A stretch of DNA of 64,000 nt from DATJLY01 sp035604615 (GCA_035604615.1 DATNID010000065.1:156623-220622), one strand, 5' to 3'. Shown: positions 16,724 through 25,102, counted from the stretch's first letter. Notes: generated by a model not told the origin, from the letters alone. Made by a program: numbers and translations.

Positions 16724-17497
16724 TCAGATTTGGGGGGCCAAGGCCAGCACGTCGCGGTGGCCGATGACGGCGCCGAGCCGGCCCGAAGCCGCCGTCTGGA
16801 GCCGCCGCCGCTCCCACGCGGCGATCATGGCCGCTGCTTCGGGCGCCGCCGCGCGCGCGGCCTTTGCCTCGCCGACTATGAGCGCCTCGAGCAGGAAGCG
16901 GTCATTCTCACCGAGGCGCCAATCGCTCGCCGCCGCGGCGACCTCGAACCCGTGCGCGGCGAGGAGGCGTGCAAGCGCGCCGACCGCGTCCGGCCCGACC
17001 GCCGGCCCCAGCCCCTTGTCGCGGCGCTGGTGGGCGCGGAACGCGGCAGCGACGAGCGCATCGTCGGGGTCGGCCGGGCGCCATTCTCGCCTGCCGTCGA
17101 CGGTGAGCGCCGCCAGGAGCGGCAGGCGCCGCGCCGCGAGCCACGCGGCAAAGCGTTCGAGCCAAGCTTCGGACGCAAGATCGAAGAACGCGGAAGCGGT
17201 GACGGCGTCCGCGGCAAGCGCGCCGAGCGCCGGCCACGAATCGGCAAGATCGAGCGTCACGAACGAGGCGTGCATCGCGTCGCGGCGCAGCGCAGGATCG
17301 CGCTCGACGAGAATCCAATGCGCGCCGCCGATCATGGGCGCGAGCGCGCGGATATTGGCGCCGGTGCCCGCGCCGAGATCGAGGATACGCGGATCCACCG
17401 GCAGCGTAGCCGCGAAGCGCCGCGCCAGCCTCTTGTCGCGCGCCGCGCCGTCCGCGCGCTCGCGCAGGGCGAGCCAGTCGGCGGAGAAACCGTTCAT
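16724..17497 (-). CDS. Class I SAM-dependent methyltransferase
   Basis: 257 residues with the SAM-binding motif I ILDLGAGTGAN (about residues 38-48) and a following acidic VERDP strand. The C-terminal half is Ala-rich. ATG 17497 overlaps the stop of the glycosyltransferase (ATGA), so the two are translationally coupled. Within the group of genes on this strand it would methylate the glycosylated product or its precursor; this is inference from position only. Confidence 0.85.
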   Translation of the reverse strand: MNGFSADWLALRERADGAARDKRLARRFAATLPVDPRILDLGAGTGANIRALAPMIGGAHWILVERDPALRRDAMHASFVTLDLADSWPALGALAADAVTASAFFDLASEAWLERFAAWLAARRLPLLAALTVDGRREWRPADPDDALVAAAFRAHQRRDKGLGPAVGPDAVGALARLLAAHGFEVAAAASDWRLGENDRFLLEALIVGEAKAARAAAPEAAAMIAAWERRRLQTAASGRLGAVIGHRDVLALAPQI

Positions 17498-18549
17498 GCG
17501 AGCAGCCCCTCGGCCGCGACGATGAAGCGGTCGACCGCCTGGTCCCAATCCGGCAGCTTCGCGCCCGCCGCCGCCGCGCCCGCCGCAAGCGCCGCGCGCA
17601 AATCGTCGTCGTCCATCACGCGCGCGAGGGCCGCCGCCAGCGCCTTGGCGTCGCCGGGCGGCACCAGGATGCCGGCGCTCTCCGGCACCGTGTCGGGAAT
17701 GGCGCCAGCGTCGGTTGCGACGATCGCGAGGCCCCAAGCCATCGCCTCGGCGAATGCCATGCCGTAGCCCTCATGATAGGACGCCAGCACGAACACATCG
17801 GCGCGCTCATAAGCGTCGGCGAGCAGCGCCTGTGGCCGCTGGCCCAAAAGATTGACGCGCGCGCCGAGACCGTGGCGCGCGATGGCGCTGCGCACCGCTT
17901 CGACGGTCGCCCGATCGCGCGCGAGGCTGCCGACGATGTCGAGCCGCCAATCGCGCGACGCGATGCCGGCCAGCGCCTCGATCAGCACCGCGTGGCCCTT
18001 GCGCGGCGTCACCGTCGCGACCGAGAGCAGCCGCAGCGGGCCGTCGCGCTTTGCCCGTGCGATCGCGCGCACCGGCTTCATCGTGCCGGGGGGCGCCACC
18101 GCGATGCGGTCAGGCGCGACGCCGCAGGCCGCGAGCGAAGACGCGGTGCGCTCGCTCGGACAAATGACGCCGCGGAAGAGCGGCAATGAGCGCCGTTCGA
18201 GTGCGGCGAACGCTTTCATCGCGCCCACATCGAGCCCGGTCTCGTCGGCCAGCGGATGATGGACCAGCGCGAGCAAGCGCAGGCGCCGCGCCTCGCGCGC
18301 GAGGCAGTCGTCGAACCCGGCGAGCGCCAGGCCGTCGATCACCGCGACCGCGCCGTCGCCGAGCGCCGCGAGCGCGCGGGCGGTGGAGTCGCGCGCAATG
18401 GCGTCGGCGTCGGGAAAGCGTCCGTCGAGCTCGCGCACCGCGACTTCGCGGCCGCGCGCGCGCATTCCATCAACGAGATGGCGTGCATAGAGATAGCCGC
18501 CGGTGAGCTGGTCGATCCGCCCCGGCACCAACAGCGCCAGCGCCTTCAC
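17494..18549 (-). CDS. Glycosyltransferase, GT4-like
   Basis: A GT-B fold retaining glycosyltransferase of 351 residues. The C-terminal domain shows SVATVTPRKGH and the EX7E nucleotide-sugar motif in SYHEGYGMAFAEAMAWG followed by IVATDAGAIPDTV. The N-terminus (PGRIDQLTGGYLYARHLVDGM) has the usual glycine-rich acceptor loop. It is coupled by ATGA overlaps to the PTPS-like gene before it and the methyltransferase after it. Acceptor unknown; the context suggests a pyrimidine- or pterin-type small molecule or a lipid. Confidence 0.88.
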   Translation of the reverse strand: MKALALLVPGRIDQLTGGYLYARHLVDGMRARGREVAVRELDGRFPDADAIARDSTARALAALGDGAVAVIDGLALAGFDDCLAREARRLRLLALVHHPLADETGLDVGAMKAFAALERRSLPLFRGVICPSERTASSLAACGVAPDRIAVAPPGTMKPVRAIARAKRDGPLRLLSVATVTPRKGHAVLIEALAGIASRDWRLDIVGSLARDRATVEAVRSAIARHGLGARVNLLGQRPQALLADAYERADVFVLASYHEGYGMAFAEAMAWGLAIVATDAGAIPDTVPESAGILVPPGDAKALAAALARVMDDDDLRAALAAGAAAAGAKLPDWDQAVDRFIVAAEGLLA

Positions 18550-18950
18550 CCGAGCGGGCCCTCGAAAGCGGCCCAGGCGATGGGCGATTCGCGCAGACGT
18601 ACGCGCAGGCTCGCGAGCGCACCCGCCGTGCCGGGTCCTAGCGCGCCCGCTTCGATACGCGGCTTGAGGCGGCGGAAAATCTCGCCGGCGAGGAACTCGG
18701 TGGTGGTGTTGCGGCCGCGGAAATCGTCGAGCTCGTCGAGATTGCGGTACGCAAAATCACCCAAAATGGAATCGAGCAGCGCCTTGGCGAGGCCGATGTC
18801 GCAGACGATGCCATTCCCGTCGAGCGCGGCGCGGCGCACCTCCATTTCGACGTCGTAGGTCGCGCCGTGGAGTTGCTGCGCCGGGCCGAAGATTTCGCCG
18901 ACCAGGCTGTGCGCCACCATGACATGCCCGCTCACCGCGACGGAGAACAT
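18546..18950 (-). CDS. PTPS/QueD-like protein with degenerate active site
   Basis: A 134-residue tunnelling-fold protein related to 6-pyruvoyl- and 6-carboxytetrahydropterin synthases: VAHSL, LHGATYDVEMEV, VCDIGLAKALLDSIL and TTEFLAGEIF align with the family. Key positions differ: the second His of the usual HGH zinc motif is Ala, the catalytic Cys before it is not present, and the Asp-His of the usual LDH motif is replaced (FAYRNL). The pterin-anchoring Glu (TTEF) is kept. So it may bind a pterin-like ring without doing PTPS chemistry. Stop overlaps the glycosyltransferase start. Confidence 0.8.
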   Translation of the reverse strand: MFSVAVSGHVMVAHSLVGEIFGPAQQLHGATYDVEMEVRRAALDGNGIVCDIGLAKALLDSILGDFAYRNLDELDDFRGRNTTTEFLAGEIFRRLKPRIEAGALGPGTAGALASLRVRLRESPIAWAAFEGPLG

Positions 18951-18959
18951 CCGCGCACC

Positions 18960-19931
18960 TCAGCGATAGCGCACGATGTGGCAGAGCGCGCCCGCGGGCG
19001 AGGCGGCGAGCCGCGCCATCGTCGCCGGCAGATCGGCGAAATCGCTCTCGCCGGTGATCATCCGGTCATAGGCCGGATCGTCGAGCAGCGCCAAGGCGAG
19101 ATCGAGCCGGCGCTCGCGGCTCCACCGCGCGCGCCGCGACGCCGCCACCGCGCCCACCTGCGACGACATCAGCGTCAGCCGCCGGCTGTGGAAATCCTCG
19201 CCCAGCGGCGCCGGCACCGCGCGATCGCCGTACCAGCTCAGCTCGACCACCTTGGCCTCGAACCCGGCGAGCCGCAACGACGTCGCCAGCCCCTCGGGCG
19301 CGCCCGACGTGTGGAACACGATGTCGGCCTCGCCCGCCGCATCCTCTGGCGTTGCAAACGCGCAGCCCAGCGCCACGGCGATCGCCGCGCGCGCCGGGTT
19401 CACATCGACGAGCAGCACCCGCGTGCCCGGCAGCTTCGCCACGAGCGACGCGACCAGGCAGCCGACCACGCCCGCGCCGACCACCGCAATCTGATCGCCT
19501 GGCAGCGGCGCGCCGTCCCACACGCCGTTGAGCGCGGTCTCCATATTGGCGGCGAGTGCCGCGCGCGCATCGGGGACGCGCTCGGGAACGGGGCGCACCG
19601 CCGCCTCGGGCACGACATAGCGGTCCTGGTGCGGATGGAGGCAGAACACGCGGCGGCCCACGAGCGCGCGCGGCCCCTCCTCGACGATGCCGACCGAGGC
19701 ATAGCCGTATTTCACCGGCGCGGGAAAGTCGCCGTCCTGGAACGGGCAGCGCATGGCGCGATATTGGCTCGGCGGCACGCGGCCGGAGAACACCAGCGCC
19801 TCGGTACCGCGGCTCACCGCGCTCACGCTCGCGCGCACCATGACCTCGCCTTCGCACGGCGCGCACACCGCCTCGCCGCGCAGCGCGCCGCGTCCCGGCG
19901 CCTCGAGCCAAAAGGAACGCGCCTCAGCCAT
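18960..19931 (-). CDS. MDR-family (zinc-type alcohol dehydrogenase-like) oxidoreductase
   Basis: A medium-chain dehydrogenase/reductase of 323 residues. The NAD(P)-binding site is AVVGAGVVGCLVASL (about residues 148-162). The N-terminal domain begins like BchC-type and sugar-type MDRs (SRGTEALVFSGRVP) but lacks the usual catalytic Cys and structural-zinc Cys cluster, so it may be zinc-free. It overlaps the RibD-like gene by 8 bases and is 9 bases before the PTPS-like gene. Substrate unknown. Confidence 0.85.
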   Translation of the reverse strand: MAEARSFWLEAPGRGALRGEAVCAPCEGEVMVRASVSAVSRGTEALVFSGRVPPSQYRAMRCPFQDGDFPAPVKYGYASVGIVEEGPRALVGRRVFCLHPHQDRYVVPEAAVRPVPERVPDARAALAANMETALNGVWDGAPLPGDQIAVVGAGVVGCLVASLVAKLPGTRVLLVDVNPARAAIAVALGCAFATPEDAAGEADIVFHTSGAPEGLATSLRLAGFEAKVVELSWYGDRAVPAPLGEDFHSRRLTLMSSQVGAVAASRRARWSRERRLDLALALLDDPAYDRMITGESDFADLPATMARLAASPAGALCHIVRYR

Positions 19932-20730
19932 CGAACACGCATTCGAACATGACGTCTTCGCCCAAGGTGACGCGGCGGATGCGCGGGCGCAGGCCGTGGT
20001 GCGGCTCGGCGATCTCGGCGAGCGTGAGGCTCGGCCGCCCCGAGCCCAGCAGCACCGGCGCGATGGTGAGCTGCAACCGGTCGAGCGCGCGCGCAGCGAG
20101 AAAGCGCGAGATGGTGACGCCGCCGCCCTCGATCAGGATGCGCCTCAGGCCCCGCGCGGCGAGCGCCGCGCGGATCGCGTGCGGGTCGATTCCGGCTTCG
20201 TCGCACGGCAGCGGCACCAGCTCGGCCGCGCCGAAGCGCTCGCCCGGACGCGCGCGTTCGGACGCGACCACCTGCAGCGTCGCACCGCCGTCGCTGAAGA
20301 CGCGATGACGCACGTCCAGGCGGCGCTCGGGATCGATCACGACGCGGACCGGATGGTCGCCGTCGCAGCGCCGCACGGTGAGCAGCGGATCGTCGTGCAG
20401 CACGGTGCGCGCGCCCACCACGACCGCATCGGCGAGCGCGCGCATGCGATGGGTGTGGAGCAGATCGGCCTCGCCGCTGAGCCAGCGCGAGGCGCCGCCG
20501 GCGCAGGCGATCCTGCCGTCGAGACTCTGCGCCAGATGCGCGACGGCGATGGTTTGCGCCTCGAGCAGCGGGCCATAGAGCGCGAAGAGCGACGCCGCGC
20601 CCTGCGCCGCCGAAGGGGCCGCCGCGAGCGCCGCCGGCGCGTTGCCGCGCCGCCAGTCCAGCAGCGCGTGCCAGGCCTGCGCCTCGGCCTCGGCGATGTC
20701 GAACTGAGCCTTCCGGCCGGTTTCCTTCAT
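19924..20730 (-). CDS. Stand-alone RibD-type pyrimidine reductase
   Basis: 268 residues. After a 60-residue Ala-rich N-terminus comes a RibD C-terminal reductase domain: VAHLAQSLDGRIA, RWLSGEADLLHTHRMRALAD, VGARTVLHDDPLLTVR and LIEGGGVTISRFL. The deaminase domain of canonical RibD is absent, so it resembles the reductase-only enzymes that reduce the ribose of diamino-pyrimidinone phosphates in archaea and fungi. It is the first gene of the minus-strand operon. It could also be a dihydrofolate-reductase-like enzyme acting on a pterin. Confidence 0.85.
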   Translation of the reverse strand: MKETGRKAQFDIAEAEAQAWHALLDWRRGNAPAALAAAPSAAQGAASLFALYGPLLEAQTIAVAHLAQSLDGRIACAGGASRWLSGEADLLHTHRMRALADAVVVGARTVLHDDPLLTVRRCDGDHPVRVVIDPERRLDVRHRVFSDGGATLQVVASERARPGERFGAAELVPLPCDEAGIDPHAIRAALAARGLRRILIEGGGVTISRFLAARALDRLQLTIAPVLLGSGRPSLTLAEIAEPHHGLRPRIRRVTLGEDVMFECVFDG

Positions 20731-20889
20731 GGTCTCGCCCGCATCCCCGCGCCCCCGGCGCTGTTAATCGCGCCACGGCGGGAACCTCCATACACGATTT
20801 CGCGAGATGCGTCGCGGCGGTCGCGGGGCGGACTTGCGTGCGCCGTGCGAAATGCCCAAGCTCGACTTGCGCACCAACGAGGACCTTTC

Positions 20890-21471
20890 ATGCTCACGCT
20901 GTACCTGGCGCCCGGGGCGAGCTCGATGGCGCCGCACATCGCGCTCCACGAGATCGGTGCGCCGTTCGAGCGGCGGCCGCTGTCCTTCGCCAAGAAGGAG
21001 AACCGCGCGCCCGCCTATCTCGCGCTCAATCCCGAGGGCAAGGTTCCGACCTTGCTGATCGACGGGCGTCCGCTGACCGAGGTTGCCGCCATCCTCTACT
21101 ACCTGGCGCGGCGCTTCCCCGAGGCCGATCTGCTGCCCAAGGACGATCTCGACGCCGCGGCGCAGGCGATCTCGTGGATGTCGTTCATCGCCTCCACCAT
21201 CCATCCCTCGCGCCGCGCCGGGGTCGAGCGCTGGAAAGAGGCGTTCGCCATCGCCGACCAGCGCCTGGGCCCGCGCGACTGGGCGCTGGGGCGCTATTCG
21301 ATCGCCGACATTCATCTCTTCCGGCTCTATTGGCGCTTCGCAAATGCGGTCCATCCCGAGGCGGCCACATATCCCCAGCTCGCCGCCCATTACGACCGCA
21401 TGATGGCGCGCCCGGCGGTGCGGCGGACGATCGAGATCGAAACCGCGATCGGCTATGAGCTGCCGGCATAG
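20890..21471 (+). CDS. Glutathione S-transferase family protein
   Basis: A 193-residue GST. The thioredoxin-like N-terminal domain has LYLAPGASSMAPHIALHE (Ser as likely active residue), NPEGKVPTLLIDG with the cis-Pro, and LTEVAAILYYLA with the GSH-binding Glu; the helical C-terminal domain has YSIADIHLF. It is divergent from the RibD-like gene and overlaps the CDP-alcohol phosphotransferase by 17 bases. Whether it belongs to the pathway is unclear. Confidence 0.88.
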   Translation: MLTLYLAPGASSMAPHIALHEIGAPFERRPLSFAKKENRAPAYLALNPEGKVPTLLIDGRPLTEVAAILYYLARRFPEADLLPKDDLDAAAQAISWMSFIASTIHPSRRAGVERWKEAFAIADQRLGPRDWALGRYSIADIHLFRLYWRFANAVHPEAATYPQLAAHYDRMMARPAVRRTIEIETAIGYELPA

Positions 21472-22177
21472 CGCGGCGGCGACGCTGGCGGTTCTGGCGG
21501 CGCTGCTCGCGCTGGCGTCCTGGCCGCTCGGCTGGATCGCATGCGGCGTTGCGCTCACGCTGTTCGCCGCGATCGGTGCCATCGTGCTGGCGCGGCTCGC
21601 TCACCACGCGCCGCAGACGCGCTTCGGCGTCGCCAACACCGTCACTGCCGCGCGCGCCGCCGCGGTCGCGCTGCTGTTCGGCATCTGGGCCGGGGCGGCG
21701 CCGGTGCCGCCGTGGACGGTGATCGCCATCGCGACGGCGGTTTTGGCGGCGGACGGGATCGACGGCTGGCTCGCGCGCCGTTCAGGTCTCGCCAGCCGCT
21801 TCGGCGCCCGCTTCGACATGGAGGTCGACGCGCTCCTGGTGCTGGCGCTGGCGCTCATCGTGTTCGCAGCGGCGCGCGCGGGCGCGTTCGTGATCCTCAG
21901 CGGCGCGCTGCGCTATCTCTACGTCGCGGCCGGGCGGCTGGTGCCGATGCTCGCCGCGCCGCTCGCGCCGAGCCGGCGGCGGCAGACGATCTGCGTGGCG
22001 CAGGTGGGACTCCTGGTCGCCGCGCTGGCGCCGCCGGTTCCGAGCGCCGTGGCCAACGGCCTCGCCGCGCTCGGCCTCGCGCTGCTGACATATTCGTTCG
22101 CGGCCGATGGCCTGGCCGGGCTGTCCGCTCCCCGGCAATTACTCACATCGACCGTCAGGCGACGCGTTCTTTCTTGA
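21455..22177 (+). CDS. CDP-alcohol phosphatidyltransferase family protein
   Basis: An integral membrane enzyme of 240 residues that would transfer a phosphoalcohol from a CDP carrier. The signature DxxDGxxARx8GxxxDxxxD is complete: D100-G-I-D-G-W-L-A-R, then G and two Asp in ASRFGARFDMEVD. Six or so hydrophobic segments flank it. It overlaps the GST gene, so both share a transcript. Next to a glycosyltransferase and pyrimidine/pterin-type enzymes, it could attach a head group to lipid; this is inference. Confidence 0.88.
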   Translation: MSCRHSAAATLAVLAALLALASWPLGWIACGVALTLFAAIGAIVLARLAHHAPQTRFGVANTVTAARAAAVALLFGIWAGAAPVPPWTVIAIATAVLAADGIDGWLARRSGLASRFGARFDMEVDALLVLALALIVFAAARAGAFVILSGALRYLYVAAGRLVPMLAAPLAPSRRRQTICVAQVGLLVAALAPPVPSAVANGLAALGLALLTYSFAADGLAGLSAPRQLLTSTVRRRVLS

Positions 22178-22269
22178 CTTCGGAAAGTCCGTCCACGCAC
22201 AAGGATGTCGTTCAGGCGCCGAGCTTGGCGGATCTGAAAACTCGTGCTGCCGCTGACGGAGACCAGGCG

Positions 22270-22518
22270 ATGGCAAATCTGGACGACGAGATCGCCGCGT
22301 TTAACGGCATGAAGGCCGAGCTGGAAGCGAAGCACAGCGGCGAATGGGTCGTGATCCACGGTCAAGCGCTGGCCGGAACATTCCATTCCTTTCAACAAGC
22401 CGCCAACCTCGCGATCAAGAACTTCGGGCGCGGTCCTTATTTGATCCGGCAGGTCGGCGTGGCGTCGGTTCCGATGCCTGTCTCCGTGCTGTTCTCATTG
22501 CCGAATGAGACAGGTTGA
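22270..22518 (+). CDS. Small DUF5678-like protein
   Basis: An 82-residue protein with the pattern KHSGEWVVIHGQALAGTFHSF...AANLAIKNFGRGPYLIRQVG, which resembles the short DUF5678 proteins seen beside protease-like genes. ATG 22270 follows ggag. It overlaps the retropepsin-like gene by 14 bases. Codon choice is less G/C-biased than in neighbours (many A/T third positions), hinting at acquisition. Function unknown; the pair may act together. Confidence 0.65.
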   Translation: MANLDDEIAAFNGMKAELEAKHSGEWVVIHGQALAGTFHSFQQAANLAIKNFGRGPYLIRQVGVASVPMPVSVLFSLPNETG

Positions 22519-22972
22519 CCTTTCCTATCCGCCGTCTTCGCTGCCGCTGACGAAGCCGGAATTGATGGCGTATTGGGGGCCGATGATCGAGGTCGAGATC
22601 GGCTTCGATCCTACCTACGACCCCGCCCAGCCGCAGAAAGTGCCGAACCTCGTTGCCACCGGCGTTCGGGCTTTGATCGATACCGGCGCGATGATGTCCT
22701 ATATCGACCTGAGCTTGGTGGGGCGCTTGCAGCTTCCGGAAATCGACAAGGAGACCGTCGCGCCCGTGCTCGGCGGGCCGCGCGAGATCGTGACGTATCT
22801 CGGTCAGATTTACATTCCGTCGCTAGCCTTTACGGTCAACGGGCACTTCGGTGGGGTTGAGCTTATTCGCGGCCATTTCAACGCGGGCGCCGTCTTGGGC
22901 CGGGAGTTCCTGATCAATTGCCAACTCGCGTATGACGGACCGAGCGGACAGGTCACGCTCAGTCGATGGTGA
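22505..22972 (+). CDS. Retropepsin-like aspartic protease
   Basis: A 155-residue protein with one aspartic-protease motif ALIDTGAMMSYID (D59-T-G61), a hydrophobic VLGGP flap-like segment, and the late GAVLGREFL motif that in this family substitutes for the hydrophobic-hydrophobic-Gly core. One motif per chain means it should act as a dimer like retroviral proteases. No signal sequence. It is coupled to the DUF5678-like gene and interrupts the run from the CDP-alcohol enzyme to GTP cyclohydrolase II. Confidence 0.8.
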   Translation: MRQVDLSYPPSSLPLTKPELMAYWGPMIEVEIGFDPTYDPAQPQKVPNLVATGVRALIDTGAMMSYIDLSLVGRLQLPEIDKETVAPVLGGPREIVTYLGQIYIPSLAFTVNGHFGGVELIRGHFNAGAVLGREFLINCQLAYDGPSGQVTLSRW

Positions 22973-23023
22973 CATCGGCTGGGCTGTCGGGGGCGCGCGG
23001 ATCGCCTATATTGAGCAGTCAGC

Positions 23024-24145
23024 ATGCCAGACGAATCGCCCCCTGATCCCGCGCTCAGACGCCGGCTGCGCCGCGTCGACCGCGCCATCGCCGATTTGCG
23101 CCGCGGCGAGATGGTGCTGCTCGTCCACGACGGCGCCAGTTTCGCGCTGGTCGCGGCCGAGACCTTGACCTCCGAGGATTTGGCGCGCCTGGCGCGGCTC
23201 ACCTTGCGGCAGGTGTCGCTGGCGCTGACGCGGCGGCGGGCGGCGATCCTGGGCCGCGCGCCGGCGGCGCAAGGGCCGGGCGGCACCGTGGTCATGCCCA
23301 TGCCCGAGGGCAGCGAGGTCGAGTTCCTGCGCCAACTGGCCGATCCCGCCGCCGATCCCGGCGCGCCCAATCCGGCCGGACCGGCGACCGTGCCGCAGGA
23401 GGCCGCCGATGCCGCGGTCGAGCTGACCAAGCGCGCGCGGCTGTTGCCGGCGGCGATGATGGGACCGGTCGGTCCGGCCGCCGCCGCCGAGCTCGTGGCC
23501 GACGGCATCGCCGCGGTCGATGCGCGCGACGTGCTGGCCTATCAGCCCGACGCGGCGCGCTCGCTGCGCCCGGTGGCCGAGGCCAAGGTGCCGCTGGCCG
23601 ATGCCGAGGCGACCCGCATCATCGCCTTCCGCGCCGGCGACGGCGGCACCGGCCACATGGCGATCGTGATCGGCGAGCCCGACAAGGCGCAGCCGGTGCT
23701 GGTGCGGCTGCATTCGGAATGCTTCACCGGCGACCTGCTCGGCAGCCTGCGCTGCGATTGCGGCGACCAGTTGCGCGGCGCCATCTCCGAGATCGCGCGC
23801 GCCGGGGCCGGCATCCTGCTCTATCTCGCGCAGGAGGGACGCGGCATCGGCCTGGTCAACAAGCTGCGCGCCTACAATCTCCAGGATGCCGGCGCCGACA
23901 CGTTCGACGCCAACGAGCAATTGGGCTTCGATGCCGACGAGCGGGTCTATCTGCCGGCGGCGGAGATGCTGCGCCAGCTGGGCTTCGGCCGGGTGCGGCT
24001 GATGACCAACAATCCCGACAAGGTGGCGGCGCTGACGCGATGCGGCATCGAGGTGGTGGAGCGGGTGCCGCATGTCTTCGCCGCCAATGCCCATAACGAG
24101 CGCTATCTCCGCACCAAGGCGACGCGGCACGGCCATCACCTCTGA
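23024..24145 (+). CDS. ribA: GTP cyclohydrolase II with degenerate DHBP-synthase N-terminal half
   Basis: Opens the imidazole ring of GTP to give diamino-ribosylamino-pyrimidinone phosphate, the first riboflavin precursor. 373 residues. The C-terminal half is intact: HSECFTGDLLGSLRCDCGDQ with the three zinc Cys, EGRGIGLVNK with the catalytic Arg, and LMTNNPDK. The N-terminal half is shortened and lacks recognisable DHBP-synthase catalytic motifs, a pattern known in alphaproteobacteria. Whether it serves riboflavin synthesis or the neighbouring RibD-like/PTPS-like genes is open. Confidence 0.92.
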   Translation: MPDESPPDPALRRRLRRVDRAIADLRRGEMVLLVHDGASFALVAAETLTSEDLARLARLTLRQVSLALTRRRAAILGRAPAAQGPGGTVVMPMPEGSEVEFLRQLADPAADPGAPNPAGPATVPQEAADAAVELTKRARLLPAAMMGPVGPAAAAELVADGIAAVDARDVLAYQPDAARSLRPVAEAKVPLADAEATRIIAFRAGDGGTGHMAIVIGEPDKAQPVLVRLHSECFTGDLLGSLRCDCGDQLRGAISEIARAGAGILLYLAQEGRGIGLVNKLRAYNLQDAGADTFDANEQLGFDADERVYLPAAEMLRQLGFGRVRLMTNNPDKVAALTRCGIEVVERVPHVFAANAHNERYLRTKATRHGHHL

Positions 24146-24256
24146 CCTTGCCGGGCAGAATCTGCCGCCGGCCTTTGCGGGGGCGCCAAGAAGCGGCGGA
24201 AAACGGCGGCAATTCGCGGTTCCCGGGGCTGGCACCGCTCTTGCTTTAGTCCTGCC

Positions 24257-25102
24257 ATGTCCGACACCACCGTCACCGCGGCGTCCGCCGCCGCCCTGCC
24301 GCAGGCCGCGCACCATCCCTCCGCCTGGCACGATCCCAGCGGCTTCGGCTTCCGCGACCTCATCGACATCGTCAACCCGTTGCAGCATCTGCCGATCATC
24401 GGCTCGATCTATCGCTGGGTGACGGGCGATCGGCCCGGCGAGGCGGCACAGCTTGCCGGCAACGCGCTCTATGGCGGCCCGATCGGCGTCGCCTTCAGCC
24501 TGTTCAGCGCCGCGACCGAGGATTCCCAGGGCCGCGACCTGGGCGAGCGAACCCTCGCCGCCGTGTTCGGCAAGGACGACAAGACAACGGCGATTGCCGC
24601 CGCGCCGGCGACCGCAACCCCGGCCAACGCCCCGGCGACCGTCCAAGGGACCGCCCAGGCGGCCGCCCCGGCCCCGACCGCCGCCACAAGCGCGGCGGCC
24701 GCCCCCGACATGCGCACCGTGACCTCGTCCCCGACGCAGCGAGCGCCAATGCCGCTGTTCGGCGGCGTCGCCTTGCCGCCGCCGGGAACCGCGCCGTCCC
24801 AGAACGACCCGGCGCGCGACCTCATCAATCACAACGCGGCGACGGAGCGGCAGATCACCGCCGGCGCCCGCCCCGCCGCGGCTCAGACCGCGCCGGTGCC
24901 GCTGGTGCTCCCCGCCGGGACCCTGCCGGCCACCCGTAGCACCTCGGCCGCCTTCGCCGCCCCAGCCCCGGCGTCCCCCACCGATGTGTCGCAGAAAATG
25001 CTGGATGCGCTCGACAAGTACATGCGGCTTGAGCAAGAGCGCAAGGCCAAGCCCGGGACCGAGGATCGGCCGGCGCCTGCGGGCGTCGACCTGATGATGT
25101 AG
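24257..25102 (+). CDS. Uncharacterised Ala/Pro-rich protein
   Basis: Not recognised. 281 residues. An ordered-looking core (about residues 27-110: DLIDIVNPLQHLPIIGSIYR, then WVTGDRPGEAAQLAGNALYG and a hydrophobic GPIGVAFSLFSA) is followed by a long low-complexity Ala/Pro/Thr region and a charged helix at the end (MLDALDKYMRLEQERKA). No signal sequence. The core may associate with membranes. It lies between ribA and a short unknown gene. Confidence 0.7.
   Translation: MSDTTVTAASAAALPQAAHHPSAWHDPSGFGFRDLIDIVNPLQHLPIIGSIYRWVTGDRPGEAAQLAGNALYGGPIGVAFSLFSAATEDSQGRDLGERTLAAVFGKDDKTTAIAAAPATATPANAPATVQGTAQAAAPAPTAATSAAAAPDMRTVTSSPTQRAPMPLFGGVALPPPGTAPSQNDPARDLINHNAATERQITAGARPAAAQTAPVPLVLPAGTLPATRSTSAAFAAPAPASPTDVSQKMLDALDKYMRLEQERKAKPGTEDRPAPAGVDLMM

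Noticed and set aside
20731..20889. FMN or other riboswitch ahead of the RibD-like gene
   Set aside because: I see no conserved RFN-type element in the 159-base divergent gap; only short GC-rich inverted segments.
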